Source: Halobellus ruber (GTDB lineage: Archaea; Halobacteriota; Halobacteria; Halobacteriales; Haloferacaceae). Taken from it: a DNA stretch of 64,000 nt. The translations under genes and the position numbers were made by a program. The stretch is taken from assembly GCF_014212355.1 (NCBI RefSeq), contig NZ_JACKXD010000001.1, positions 519,143 to 583,142 on the forward strand, read 5' to 3'. The notes beneath the pieces are model-generated. The model saw only the letters and a list, made by a program, of their open reading frames with translations. It was not told the DNA's origin and did not search any database. Shown in pieces: positions 37,056 through 45,269 of the stretch (the first letter of the stretch is position 1; each line of letters starts with the position of its first letter).

Positions 37056-37871
37056 GTGCTCGACGAGATCCTCGCGACGACGCTCGTGACCGCACTCGAC
37101 CAGGTGGACCGAACCGAACGGCTCCGGGAGCGCGAGCGACGGTCGACCCGGCAGAACGCCAGGCTCGAGGAGTTCGCGAGCGTGGTCAGCCACGACCTCC
37201 GGAACCCGCTCAACGTCGCGGAGGGGCGGCTCGAACTCGCATCCCGGAAGTGCGACAGCGAGCACCTGACGGCGGTGTCGAGTGCCCACGACCGGATGTC
37301 CGAACTGATCGACGAACTGCTCACGCTCGCCCGGGCGTACGACGCGCAAGTCGAGCGGGTTCCGGTCGAACTCGACTCGTTCGTCCGGAACTGTTGGACC
37401 AACGTCGAGACCGATCCCGCACGACTCGACATCCTCACCGGGCGGACGATCCGCGCGGACGAGGGGCGGCTCAAGCGGCTGTTGGAGAACCTGCTGCGGA
37501 ACGCTGTGGAGCACGGCTCCACGAGCCCCCGTTCCGACAGTCGCGGGGACGCCGTAGAACACGGGTCCACGAGCAGTCGGACGGGGTCCGACGACGCAGT
37601 CGAGCACGGTTCGGATGGCGATCGTGTCGCGATTATGGCGGGTGCGCTCGACGACGGGTTCTACGTCGAGGACGACGCCCCGGGGATCCCCCCGGAGGAA
37701 CGGGAATCGATCTTCGAGTACGGCTATTCGACCACCTCGGCGGGGACGGGACTCGGGCTCGCGATCGCCCAACAGTGTGCGGAGATCCACGGCTGGGAGA
37801 TCAGCGTCACCGACGGCACCGACGGCGGCGCCCGCTTCGAGATCACCGGGGTCGAGATCACCGAGGGGTAG
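37056..37871 (+). CDS. sensor-less histidine kinase core, probably 5'-truncated
   Basis: The 271-residue frame carries an H-box (VVSHDLRNPLNV, His46), N-box (LRNAVEHGS), a G1 box reading DDAPGIPPEE and a G2 box GTGLGLAIA. No sensor domain precedes it; the first 20 residues resemble the end of a GAF or PAS domain. The frame stays open upstream into a short hairpin-containing stretch (36960-37040), suggesting that a deletion or rearrangement removed the sensor. The N-box region is unusual: AVEHGS occurs three times between residues 150 and 186, separated by Ser/Arg/Asp linkers. No response regulator is adjacent. It may still be active if made, but the start codon GTG at 37056 is uncertain. Confidence 0.7.
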   Translation: MLDEILATTLVTALDQVDRTERLRERERRSTRQNARLEEFASVVSHDLRNPLNVAEGRLELASRKCDSEHLTAVSSAHDRMSELIDELLTLARAYDAQVERVPVELDSFVRNCWTNVETDPARLDILTGRTIRADEGRLKRLLENLLRNAVEHGSTSPRSDSRGDAVEHGSTSSRTGSDDAVEHGSDGDRVAIMAGALDDGFYVEDDAPGIPPEERESIFEYGYSTTSAGTGLGLAIAQQCAEIHGWEISVTDGTDGGARFEITGVEITEG

Positions 37872-37906
37872 CCCGCACCGACGCGATCAGACGGCCGGAC
37901 CCGCCG

Positions 37907-38743
37907 CTACCGGATCTTCCGAACGTCGCTGATGTCGAACCCGCCGTCGTGGATCTCGGTCTCGAAGCGCACGATGTTCTCGCGTTCGATCTGCGAGAGC
38001 ACGCCGCTGAATTCCTGGACGACCATCGTGCGGGCGCGCTTCGATCCGCCGGACTCCCACTCGAACTGGAGGGTCCCGTCCGCGGCGTCCATCAGGTGCC
38101 CGAGCTGGTTTGCGCCGAGCGTCTCCCGGCTGACGTACGCTAAAACTAGCCCGTTCCACCGGTGGGCGGCCTTCCCCAGCCCGCGGACGAGCATCGCGAT
38201 GTCGTTCCAGGTCATCTCGTCGGAGACCGCCGCCACGAGGTCGGTGATCGAGTCGATGACGACCAGATTGTCGAAGGCGTGTTCGTTGAGGTAGTTCCCG
38301 AGCGCGGTCAACACGTCGGCCCGGCCCTTGCCGCCGCCCAGATCCCGGAGCGTCGTGGTCTCGCCCAGATACCACTCCCGAGGAACGGGGCTCAGCTGGA
38401 AGTACTCGGGCGAGAAGTCCCGAACCTCGATCCGGTCGGTGGCGGCGTCGACGAGTTCCGCGTCGAGGACGTAGTCCATCTCGTTACGGACCGTCTCCTC
38501 GTCGTCGGTAAAGGAGAGGTAGTGGACTTCCGGTGGGAGCGTGGCGTCCTCGTGGAGGTCGCCGTAGTGGAGCTCGAACAGGTCCGAATCCTCGTGGGCG
38601 ACCGCGTTCATCGTCACGCTCGTGTACATGAACTCCCGGGCGCCGGCCCCCGCGTCGCCGACGAGCAGCACGACCGTCCCCCGCGGTGCGCCGCCGTCGA
38701 CCACCTTGTCGAAGCGGGAGACTCCGAACGGGATTCGGGCCAT
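37907..38743 (-). CDS. RAD55/KaiC-like ATPase-fold protein with altered P-loop
   Basis: The 278-residue protein has a RecA-fold layout: GVSRFDKVVDGGAPRGTVVLLVGD followed by a P-loop region GDAGAGAREF. The invariant lysine of GxxxxGK is replaced by alanine at residue 35. The Walker B-like strand is LVVIDSITDL. From memory, such proteins are called HTR-like or RAD55-family in haloarchaea and lie near signal-transduction genes; here a kinase remnant is next door. Loss of the lysine suggests weak or no ATP hydrolysis. The start at 38743 has a TTAACG element 26 nt upstream. Confidence 0.8.
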   Translation of the reverse strand: MARIPFGVSRFDKVVDGGAPRGTVVLLVGDAGAGAREFMYTSVTMNAVAHEDSDLFELHYGDLHEDATLPPEVHYLSFTDDEETVRNEMDYVLDAELVDAATDRIEVRDFSPEYFQLSPVPREWYLGETTTLRDLGGGKGRADVLTALGNYLNEHAFDNLVVIDSITDLVAAVSDEMTWNDIAMLVRGLGKAAHRWNGLVLAYVSRETLGANQLGHLMDAADGTLQFEWESGGSKRARTMVVQEFSGVLSQIERENIVRFETEIHDGGFDISDVRKIR

Positions 38744-38767
38744 ACCCGATAGTCCGGTGGGGCGACG

Positions 38768-39769
38768 TTAACGGTTTCGGGGGACGCTGCCGCCCGCGAC
38801 CGGGTTCACGTCCGCGCCGTCGTTCCGCCCGGACGCGATCAGCACCTCCCCGGGGACTCCGGCGTCGTCGAGGGCGGCCCGCCCGGCGGCCCGTGCCGCG
38901 TCGACCTGGTCGGCGTGGGTGACCGCGTAGACGCACGGTCCCCAGGAGGACTGCCCGGCGCCGTGACACGCCGGATCGTCGTGCAGGGCGGCGACGATCT
39001 CCCCCGCCGGCGGCCGGTACACCCCACCCTGTTCGCCGGCGTACCAGGTGCCGTTCAGACGGCCGACCGACCGGATGGCCGCCCCGAACCGCTCGTGGGA
39101 TCCCTCCGCGACCGCGGGGAGCAGCCGGCGGGCCACGACGCCGGCGATCCGGTCTGCAGTCCCGGGGTCGGCGCCCTCGACGACCGACCGGATGCTCTCC
39201 TCCTCGGCCTCGCCGCTCCGTCCCCGGTCGACGTCGGGGACGACGACGAGGAACCGCCACGCCTCGGGGATCTCGCGCCGCACTGTGACCCGCGGGACGG
39301 TCCACTCCCCGTCGGCCGGCCGGTCGGGCGTGAACTGCTCGGTGGGATGGCCCGCGTCGATCACGAACCCGCCGGACTCGAAGGTCGCGACGCCGACGCC
39401 CGAGCGCCCGCCGCGACCCAGGTCGGGCGCCAACTCCCGCACGTCCGGTTCCAGCCCGTGGGCCCTTCCGACCGCCCGCAACGCGGCGAGGGCGAGGCGG
39501 GTCCCGCTCCCCAACCCCGCGTGCCGCGGCAGCGCGGACTCGACCGTGACGGCCGCCCCCGAAACGCCGAGGCGGTCGACCGCCCGCTCGACGTAGCCGC
39601 GGGCGGCGGCGTGATCGCACTCGATCCGGTCGGCCGGCGCGGCGGTGAGGACGGTTCGCGGCTCGTCGAGGCCGAGCCCGATACCGCCGTACAACCGGCT
39701 GTGGGCCAGGCTGAGGTTCAGAAACCCGACGTGGAGCCGGGCACCGACGGTCACGCGGACGCGACTCAT
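38768..39769 (-). CDS. GHMP-family protein, beta-RFAP synthase-like
   Basis: The 333-residue protein begins RVTVGARLHVGFLNLS and has the GHMP motif PRHAGLGSGTRLALAALR. GGRSGVGVATFESGGFVIDAGH and WGPCVYAVTH are typical of beta-ribofuranosylaminobenzene 5'-phosphate synthase, the first committed enzyme of methanopterin synthesis. Haloarchaea are usually thought to use folates, so the reaction in this organism is uncertain; a related pterin or sugar-phosphate step is possible. The ATG at 39769 is chosen because the family N-terminus starts there, although the frame is open further upstream. Confidence 0.82.
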   Translation of the reverse strand: MSRVRVTVGARLHVGFLNLSLAHSRLYGGIGLGLDEPRTVLTAAPADRIECDHAAARGYVERAVDRLGVSGAAVTVESALPRHAGLGSGTRLALAALRAVGRAHGLEPDVRELAPDLGRGGRSGVGVATFESGGFVIDAGHPTEQFTPDRPADGEWTVPRVTVRREIPEAWRFLVVVPDVDRGRSGEAEEESIRSVVEGADPGTADRIAGVVARRLLPAVAEGSHERFGAAIRSVGRLNGTWYAGEQGGVYRPPAGEIVAALHDDPACHGAGQSSWGPCVYAVTHADQVDAARAAGRAALDDAGVPGEVLIASGRNDGADVNPVAGGSVPRNR

Positions 39770-39839
39770 TACCGAAATCAGGGTCCCCAGAAGGTTCCCC
39801 GTTTCGGCGGTGGCAAGCCGGGCCGGTGTCGGTAGATCG

Positions 39840-40169
39840 CTACGGCAGCGGACAGAGGCTCGCGGTGAAGACGGCGACCGCGTCGGACCCGTTGCGCGCG
39901 CCGTGGACCGCCCCACGGTCGTGGCGCACGACCCCGGGGGCCGCCACCACCTCCTCGTCGCCGTCGCGGACGACGACGACCTCGCCGTCGAGTACGTGGA
40001 AGACGTTCGTGCTCTCTTCGTGTTCGTGCGCTTCGAGTTCGGCACCGGGACCGAGCGCGAACGCCTTCACGAGGACGTCGTCGGTCACAACCAGTTCGGC
40101 GGTGGCGATCTCCCCGTCGTCGGGGTCGAGCGTCGAGCGGGTGTCGGCGTACAGATCGAGCGTTGCCAT
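39840..40169 (-). CDS. single-domain cupin protein
   Basis: The 109-residue protein has the cupin metal motif LEAHEHEESTNVFHVLDGEV and a second motif around VVRHDRGAVHGARN. The histidines and glutamate can bind one metal ion. Small cupins of this sort serve as isomerases, dioxygenases or sensors; nothing here tells which. TATATAAC on the minus strand (40193-40200) is centred 27 nt upstream, so the transcript is leaderless. Confidence 0.82.
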   Translation of the reverse strand: MATLDLYADTRSTLDPDDGEIATAELVVTDDVLVKAFALGPGAELEAHEHEESTNVFHVLDGEVVVVRDGDEEVVAAPGVVRHDRGAVHGARNGSDAVAVFTASLCPLP

Positions 40170-41290
40170 CGGTTCGGGATGGGTCGCGATCGGTTATATA
40201 CTGTGGGCTCCGCGATGCCGGTTATCGCCTCCACGATGCTGGTTGTTGGCTCCGCAACGAGGTGACCTCACAATGCCGCCCGTCGATCCGCGGTGTGCCG
40301 GTTCAGGCGTCGAGCGTCCCGCGGTTGACCGTCATACCGTCGTGTCCGACACGGACCGATAGCTGTCGGTCGTGTTTCGGATGCTCTCCCCTTGGAAGCC
40401 ATCGGTAACGGTGGGGCGGGGCGTGCCGGCGGCCGACCGCAGGCCGCGAACGGGTCGGCGGGCAACCGACCCGCGGTGCGGCGTCCGGGCGGAATCGACG
40501 CCTCGTCGCCGGCAAGCCAGCCCGCGGCGGCCGTCGGCGCGTCGGAACGCCGGCGGGGGCGACGTTCCGACGCGGCCCCGGGCTCACACGGACCGTCGTC
40601 GGTCCCGTCGGTTCGTCCCGACGGCAACTCGAACGACCGTCCGTCTCACAGCGTGTCTACGTGGTGGAGTGCGACGTCGCGTCTGCGACATCGCAGTTCG
40701 GAGTACGGGTGGCACCTACAAAAACGGAGGCGACAGTTAATCCGGTTTTGCGACCGGCGAAATTACAGTAGCGTTTGCAAGTCTTCGCTCACTTGATCGC
40801 ACGACGGCGTGCGATCGGATGTGCAACCAGTTGCAAACGCTACTATGAAATCCCGATTAACTCGGCTAAACGATCGCCCGACCTCCTGTCGTCGACGACC
40901 CGACCCACAGCCCTTCCACTCCGACGCCATCCACCGAAACCAAGACTTTCCAGCCGTTAGACGACGATAATAATGGCTCCCTTACGCCACGCCGCCGAGT
41001 GGTTCTCGGCGTGGCTCGCGGTCGAGCCGCCGGAAACGTTCACCTACCGGTCGTCTCTCCGCTATCTGTGCCGGGCGCTTCCGCGATACGGGATCGGTCC
41101 GGCCCTGATCGTCGCGTACCAGATCGCAACGAACGGGCCGACGCGGGCCGCCCTCTACGTTACGCGGGCCGTCTCCGCGGTGACGATGTCGCTCGTCGGC
41201 TCCGGTCGCGATGTCGAGGCGGACTCCTTCAACTCACCCCGCACACCCCGCGGCCGACGGTTTTTGTACGAAGCCGGGCCAACGCACGGT
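40170..41290. other. 1.1-kb stretch without a convincing gene
   Basis: Frames on both strands here are GC-driven and lack recognisable motifs. The stretch holds the cupin promoter, a palindrome at 40767-40844 and the promoter of the HD gene (GTTTTTGTAC centred at 41264). An open frame from 40973 continues into the HD gene and could encode an N-terminal extension, but the TATA position argues against it. Confidence 0.5.
40767..40844. repeat. 78-bp palindromic element, family 3
   Basis: Outer arms AGTAGCGTTTGCAA (40767-40780) and TTGCAAACGCTACT (40831-40844) are perfect inverted repeats. Inner arms GATCGCACG (40795-40803) and CGTGCGATC (40808-40816) flank a four-base loop. The length equals that of the family 1 elements, but no gene ends next to it. 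Confidence 0.75.
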
Positions 41291-42520
41291 ATGGTAACCA
41301 TCAAGGACAGCGTCCACGACCACATCGAGGTCGAGGGCGCCGCCGCCGCCCTCCTCGATACGGAGCCGGTCCAGCGGCTCCGGCACATCAAGCAGCTGGG
41401 GACGGTCCATCTGGTGTACCCCTCCGCGAACCACACCCGGTTCGAGCACTCGCTGGGGGTCTATCACCTCGCCGACCGCGCGCTCGATCACCTCGGCATC
41501 GACGGGATCCGGGCCGAGCGGCTGCGCGCGGCGGCACTCCTCCACGACGTCGGCCACGGGCCCTACAGCCACAACGTCGAGGCTGTGACCTTCCGCCACA
41601 CCGGCAAGTACCACGACGACGTCCACGAACTCCTCGCGTCGGGGGAGGTCGGCGAGGTGCTCGGAGCCCACGACCTCGACCCCGAGCGCGTCGCCGACCT
41701 CGTCGCCGGCGACGGCCAGTACGGCCAGCTGGTGTCGGGGGAGCTCGACGTCGACCGGATGGACTACCTGGTCCGGGACGCCCACCACACCGGGGTTCCG
41801 TACGGCACCATCGACCACGAGCGGTTGATCCGCGAACTCACCTTCGTCGACGGCGAACTCGTCCTCGCGGAGGGAAACGTCCAGACCGCCGAGTCGCTGC
41901 TGCTCGCGCGGGCCTTGATGAATCCCACCGTCTACCAGCACCACGTCGCCCGGATCGCGAAGGCGATGCTCCGACGCGGGGCCGAACGGCTGCTCGACCG
42001 CACCGAGACCACGCCGACGGACCTCCGACGGATGGACGATCACGAACTGCTCGTGGCGCTGCGAACCACCCGGGCGACGTCCGATCTCGCCCGCCGGCTC
42101 CGGACGCGTGACCTGTACAAACGCGCGGTCTGGGCCGAACTCGACGCGGTCCCCGACGACATCGTCGACGCCGACCACGGGGCGGTGTCGGAGTTCGAGT
42201 CCGCGGTGGCCGACCGGGCGGGGCTGTCCGCAGGGTCGGTGATCGTCGACGTGCCCGGACGGCCGTCGATGACCGAGTCGAGTTCGCGGGTGATGGTGAG
42301 CGGCGAGATGCGCCGGCTGGGCAAGCAGTCGCCGCTGGTGTCGGCGCTCCGCACGGCACAAAAACAGCAGTGGCGGCTCGGCGTCTACGCGCCGCCGGAC
42401 GTCACCGACCGCGTCGGCCGTGCGGCCGTCGACGTCCTCGGGCTTGATCTCGACGGCGCCCTGGTCTCCGACGTCCGGCCGGGGGTCACCGCCACCTTGG
42501 ACGAGTTCACCGGCCCCTGA
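41291..42520 (+). CDS. HD-domain phosphohydrolase (dNTPase-like)
   Basis: The 409-residue protein starts [34 protein letters not shown] gives the first metal histidine, [17 protein letters not shown] the HD pair, and [17 protein letters not shown] the last aspartate. This pattern is that of SAMHD1-like dNTP triphosphohydrolases. The C-terminal half lacks other domains. A TATA-like element 27 nt upstream supports 41291; the frame is open to 40973, but the extra 106 residues are not family-like. Confidence 0.88.
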   Translation: MVTIKDSVHDHIEVEGAAAALLDTEPVQRLRHIKQLGTVHLVYPSANHTRFEHSLGVYHLADRALDHLGIDGIRAERLRAAALLHDVGHGPYSHNVEAVTFRHTGKYHDDVHELLASGEVGEVLGAHDLDPERVADLVAGDGQYGQLVSGELDVDRMDYLVRDAHHTGVPYGTIDHERLIRELTFVDGELVLAEGNVQTAESLLLARALMNPTVYQHHVARIAKAMLRRGAERLLDRTETTPTDLRRMDDHELLVALRTTRATSDLARRLRTRDLYKRAVWAELDAVPDDIVDADHGAVSEFESAVADRAGLSAGSVIVDVPGRPSMTESSSRVMVSGEMRRLGKQSPLVSALRTAQKQQWRLGVYAPPDVTDRVGRAAVDVLGLDLDGALVSDVRPGVTATLDEFTGP

Positions 42521-42649
42521 CTCCAGCAGAACGACGGCGGGGCGACAAGCACTTCGACATAAATCCTCCTACTTGAGAACCGTTGTCACAACAAAACCGC
42601 ACAACGGCGACGACCCCCGATCTCCCCCCGTCGGCGGCCGTCTAGTAAC

Positions 42650-42656
42650 CTTTAAC
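42650..42656 (+). promoter_or_regulatory. putative dnaK promoter element
   Basis: CTTTAAC is centred about 31 nt before the dnaK ATG. Confidence 0.4.
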
Positions 42657-42683
42657 CGATTTAGACCGATAGATGCGGACAAG

Positions 42684-44582
42684 ATGGCGAGCAACAAGAT
42701 CCTTGGTATCGATCTCGGTACCACGAACAGCGCCTTCGCGGTGATGGAAGGGGGCGACCCGGAGATCATCGTGAACTCCGAGGGCGAGCGGACGACACCC
42801 TCCGTCGTCGCGTTCGACGACGGCGAACGCCTGGTCGGCAAGCCGGCGAAGAACCAGGCGGTCAAGAACCCCGACCAGACCGTCCAGTCGATCAAGCGGC
42901 ATATGGGCGAGGCGGACTACACCGTCGAACTCGACGGCGGGGAGTACACGCCCGAGCAGGTCTCGGCGATGATCCTCCAGAAGATCAAACGTGACGCCGA
43001 GGAGTACCTGGGCGACGAGATCGAGCGGGCGGTCATCACGGTTCCGGCGTACTTCAGCGACCGGCAGCGCCAGGCCACCAAGGACGCCGGCGAGATCGCC
43101 GGCTTCGAGGTCGAACGCATCGTCAACGAGCCCACCGCGGCCGCGATGGCGTACGGCCTCGACGACGAGTCCGACCAGACCGTTCTCGTCTACGACCTCG
43201 GCGGCGGCACGTTCGACGTGTCGATCCTCGACCTCGGCGGCGGGGTCTACGAGGTCAAGGCAACCAACGGCGACAACGACCTCGGCGGCGACGACTGGGA
43301 CGAGGCGATAATCGACTACCTCGCCGACGAGTTCGAGGCCGAACACGGGATCGACCTCCGCGACGACCGCCAGGCGCTCCAGCGCCTGGAGGACGCCGCC
43401 GAGGAGGCCAAGATCGAGCTCAGCAGTCGAAAGGAGACGACGATCACGCTCCCGTTCATTGCGACCACCGACTCCGGGCCGCTCGACCTCGAAGAGACGC
43501 TCACTCGCGCGAAGTTCGAGTCGCTCACGGGCGACCTGATCGAGCGGACGGTCGGGCCGACCGAGCAGGCGCTCGAAGACGCCGGCTACACCAAGGGCGA
43601 CATCGACGAGGTGATCCTGGTCGGCGGCTCCACCCGGATGCCGCAGGTCCAAGAGAAGGTCGAGGAGATGACCGGCAAGGAGCCCAAAAAGAACGTCAAC
43701 CCCGACGAGGCGGTCGCGCTCGGCGCGGCCATCCAGGGCGGCGTCCTCGGCGACGAGGTCGACGACATCGTCCTGCTGGACGTGACGCCGCTGTCACTCG
43801 GGATCGAGGTCAAGGGCGGCCTCTTCGAGCGGCTCATCGAGAAGAACACCACGATCCCCACAGACGAGTCGAAGATCTTCACCACCGCCGCGGACAACCA
43901 GACCTCGGTCAACGTCCGCGTCTTCCAGGGCGAACGCGAGATCGCCGAGGAGAACGAGCTCCTGGGTGAGTTCCAGCTCACCGGCATCCCGCCGGCGCCC
44001 GCGGGCACCCCGCAGATCGAGGTCGAGTTCAGCATCGACCAGAACGGCATCGTCAGCGTCGAGGCCGAGGACAAAGGCTCAGGAAATGCAGAATCGATCA
44101 CCATCGAGGGCGGCGCCGGCCTCTCCGACGACGAGATCGAGCGGATGCAGGAGGAAGCCGAGGAGCACGCCGAAGAGGACGAACGCCGCCGCGAGCGGAT
44201 CGAGGCGCGCAACGAGGCCGAGAGCACGATCCAGCGGGCCGAAACCCTGCTCGAGGAGAACGAGGAGGAGGTCGACGACGACCTCGAGGCGTCGATCAGG
44301 GAGAAGATCGAGGACGTCGAGGACGTCCTCGACTCCGAGGAGCCGACCAAGGAGGAACTCGAAGACGCCACCGAGGCGCTCACGACCGAGCTCCAGGAGA
44401 TCGGCAAGCAGATGTACGAGGCCCAGCAGGCCGCCGGCGGTGCCGGTGCCGCGGGCGCCGGTCCCGGCGGTCCGGGCGCGGGCGCCGCCGGGCCGGGCGG
44501 CCCCGGTCCGGGTGGCGCGGGCGACGGCGACGAGTACGTCGACGCCGACTTCGAAGACGTTGATGAGAACGACGAGGAATAG
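42684..44582 (+). CDS. dnaK: chaperone protein DnaK (Hsp70)
   Basis: The 632-residue protein begins [20 protein letters not shown]. Other ATPase motifs are [19 protein letters not shown] and [13 protein letters not shown]. The substrate-binding domain starts near [14 protein letters not shown]. The C-terminus has a Gly/Ala/Pro-rich stretch (about residues 590-615) and ends acidic, [13 protein letters not shown]. It refolds proteins with DnaJ and GrpE, which are not in this window. The long open frame upstream of 42684 is not conserved. Confidence 0.97.
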   Translation: MASNKILGIDLGTTNSAFAVMEGGDPEIIVNSEGERTTPSVVAFDDGERLVGKPAKNQAVKNPDQTVQSIKRHMGEADYTVELDGGEYTPEQVSAMILQKIKRDAEEYLGDEIERAVITVPAYFSDRQRQATKDAGEIAGFEVERIVNEPTAAAMAYGLDDESDQTVLVYDLGGGTFDVSILDLGGGVYEVKATNGDNDLGGDDWDEAIIDYLADEFEAEHGIDLRDDRQALQRLEDAAEEAKIELSSRKETTITLPFIATTDSGPLDLEETLTRAKFESLTGDLIERTVGPTEQALEDAGYTKGDIDEVILVGGSTRMPQVQEKVEEMTGKEPKKNVNPDEAVALGAAIQGGVLGDEVDDIVLLDVTPLSLGIEVKGGLFERLIEKNTTIPTDESKIFTTAADNQTSVNVRVFQGEREIAEENELLGEFQLTGIPPAPAGTPQIEVEFSIDQNGIVSVEAEDKGSGNAESITIEGGAGLSDDEIERMQEEAEEHAEEDERRRERIEARNEAESTIQRAETLLEENEEEVDDDLEASIREKIEDVEDVLDSEEPTKEELEDATEALTTELQEIGKQMYEAQQAAGGAGAAGAGPGGPGAGAAGPGGPGPGGAGDGDEYVDADFEDVDENDEE

Positions 44583-44676
44583 TCGTTCTCATCCGCCAAT
44601 CGGAACTGCGTCGCAGTTCCGGTGACGCCGACGAGCAGTCGTTCTCATCCACCAGCCAGGGCTGTGACGCAGTTCC
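44564..44676. repeat. hairpins and imperfect tandem repeat after dnaK
   Basis: GAGAACGAC and GTCGTTCTC flank the dnaK stop codon as a 9-bp inverted repeat (44564-44589), and GGAACTGCG-T-CGCAGTTCC forms a second hairpin (44602-44620). AGTCGTTCTCATCC (44581-44594) and CGCAGTTCC recur 56 nt downstream. Termination or mRNA 3' end formation is plausible. Confidence 0.6.
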
Positions 44677-44778
44677 GCTGCCCTCACGAGCACGGCGAAC
44701 AATCGACTCCGCAGCCACCGACTGACGCGCGTCCGACAGCTGAGAAACGCTTTTTCCCGTCGCCGGCGATACCCGCGT

Positions 44779-45120
44779 ATGCCGATCAGCGACGACGAGT
44801 GGGAGTCCGGCAAGGAGTGGACAGCGGTCGAACGTGCTCTCGCGGAGTTTTTGACCGCCGTCGCGCCCCGAGCCTACGCGGTCGCGGAGTTGGACGAACT
44901 CCTCGCCGAGGGCGGGACCGTGGACCCGCCCGCGGACGACGACTGGAGCGACGAGGAGCCCGACCCGGTCACGGTTGCGCCGATGGACGTGACCGAGCGG
45001 GAGATCCGGGCGGCGGTGACGACGCTTCGGGACGCCGAGTACCTGGAGTCGAAACGGGTCGACACGGCCGACGGCGTCGTCACCTACTACCGGCGTGTCG
45101 ACGCCTGCTTCCTGGGTTGA
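44779..45120 (+). CDS. conserved hypothetical acidic protein
   Basis: The 113-residue protein is strongly acidic in the middle (DPPADDDWSDEEPDP). The flanks, WTAVERALAEFLTAV and TEREIRAAVTTLRDAEYLESKRV followed by VVTYYRRVDA, resemble a winged-helix fold with a central acidic insert. I do not recognise the family. A T-rich element about 27 nt upstream supports the ATG at 44779. The TGA lies within the TTGACATCC that begins the hairpin element at 45118. Confidence 0.65.
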   Translation: MPISDDEWESGKEWTAVERALAEFLTAVAPRAYAVAELDELLAEGGTVDPPADDDWSDEEPDPVTVAPMDVTEREIRAAVTTLRDAEYLESKRVDTADGVVTYYRRVDACFLG

Positions 45121-45126
45121 CATCCT

Positions 45127-45150
45127 CCCCGCCCTGGAGGGCGGGGTTTT
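45127..45150 (+). terminator. GC hairpin with T-tract, IS200/IS605-like end sequence
   Basis: CCCCGCCCT pairs with AGGGCGGGG across GG and is followed by TTTT. The preceding GACATCCTCCCC is the form I know from ends of IS200/IS605/IS1341-type elements in haloarchaea. No tnpA or tnpB is near, so it is either a relic element end or a terminator derived from one. Confidence 0.55.
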
Positions 45151-45269
45151 AGCCTTGTAACTTCCATAACTCGGGGGAACTGTCCACGAACGTGGATATT
45201 TACAGGCCTCGCCACGACCGAAGGTAGCATATAGACGGTTTTTTAGCCACGGGCGTTTCACTAATAGGT

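Noticed and set aside
40973-41290. In-frame N-terminal extension of the HD phosphohydrolase
   Set aside because: The TATA-like element centred at 41264 and the family N-terminus both point to a start at 41291; the extension has no recognised motif.
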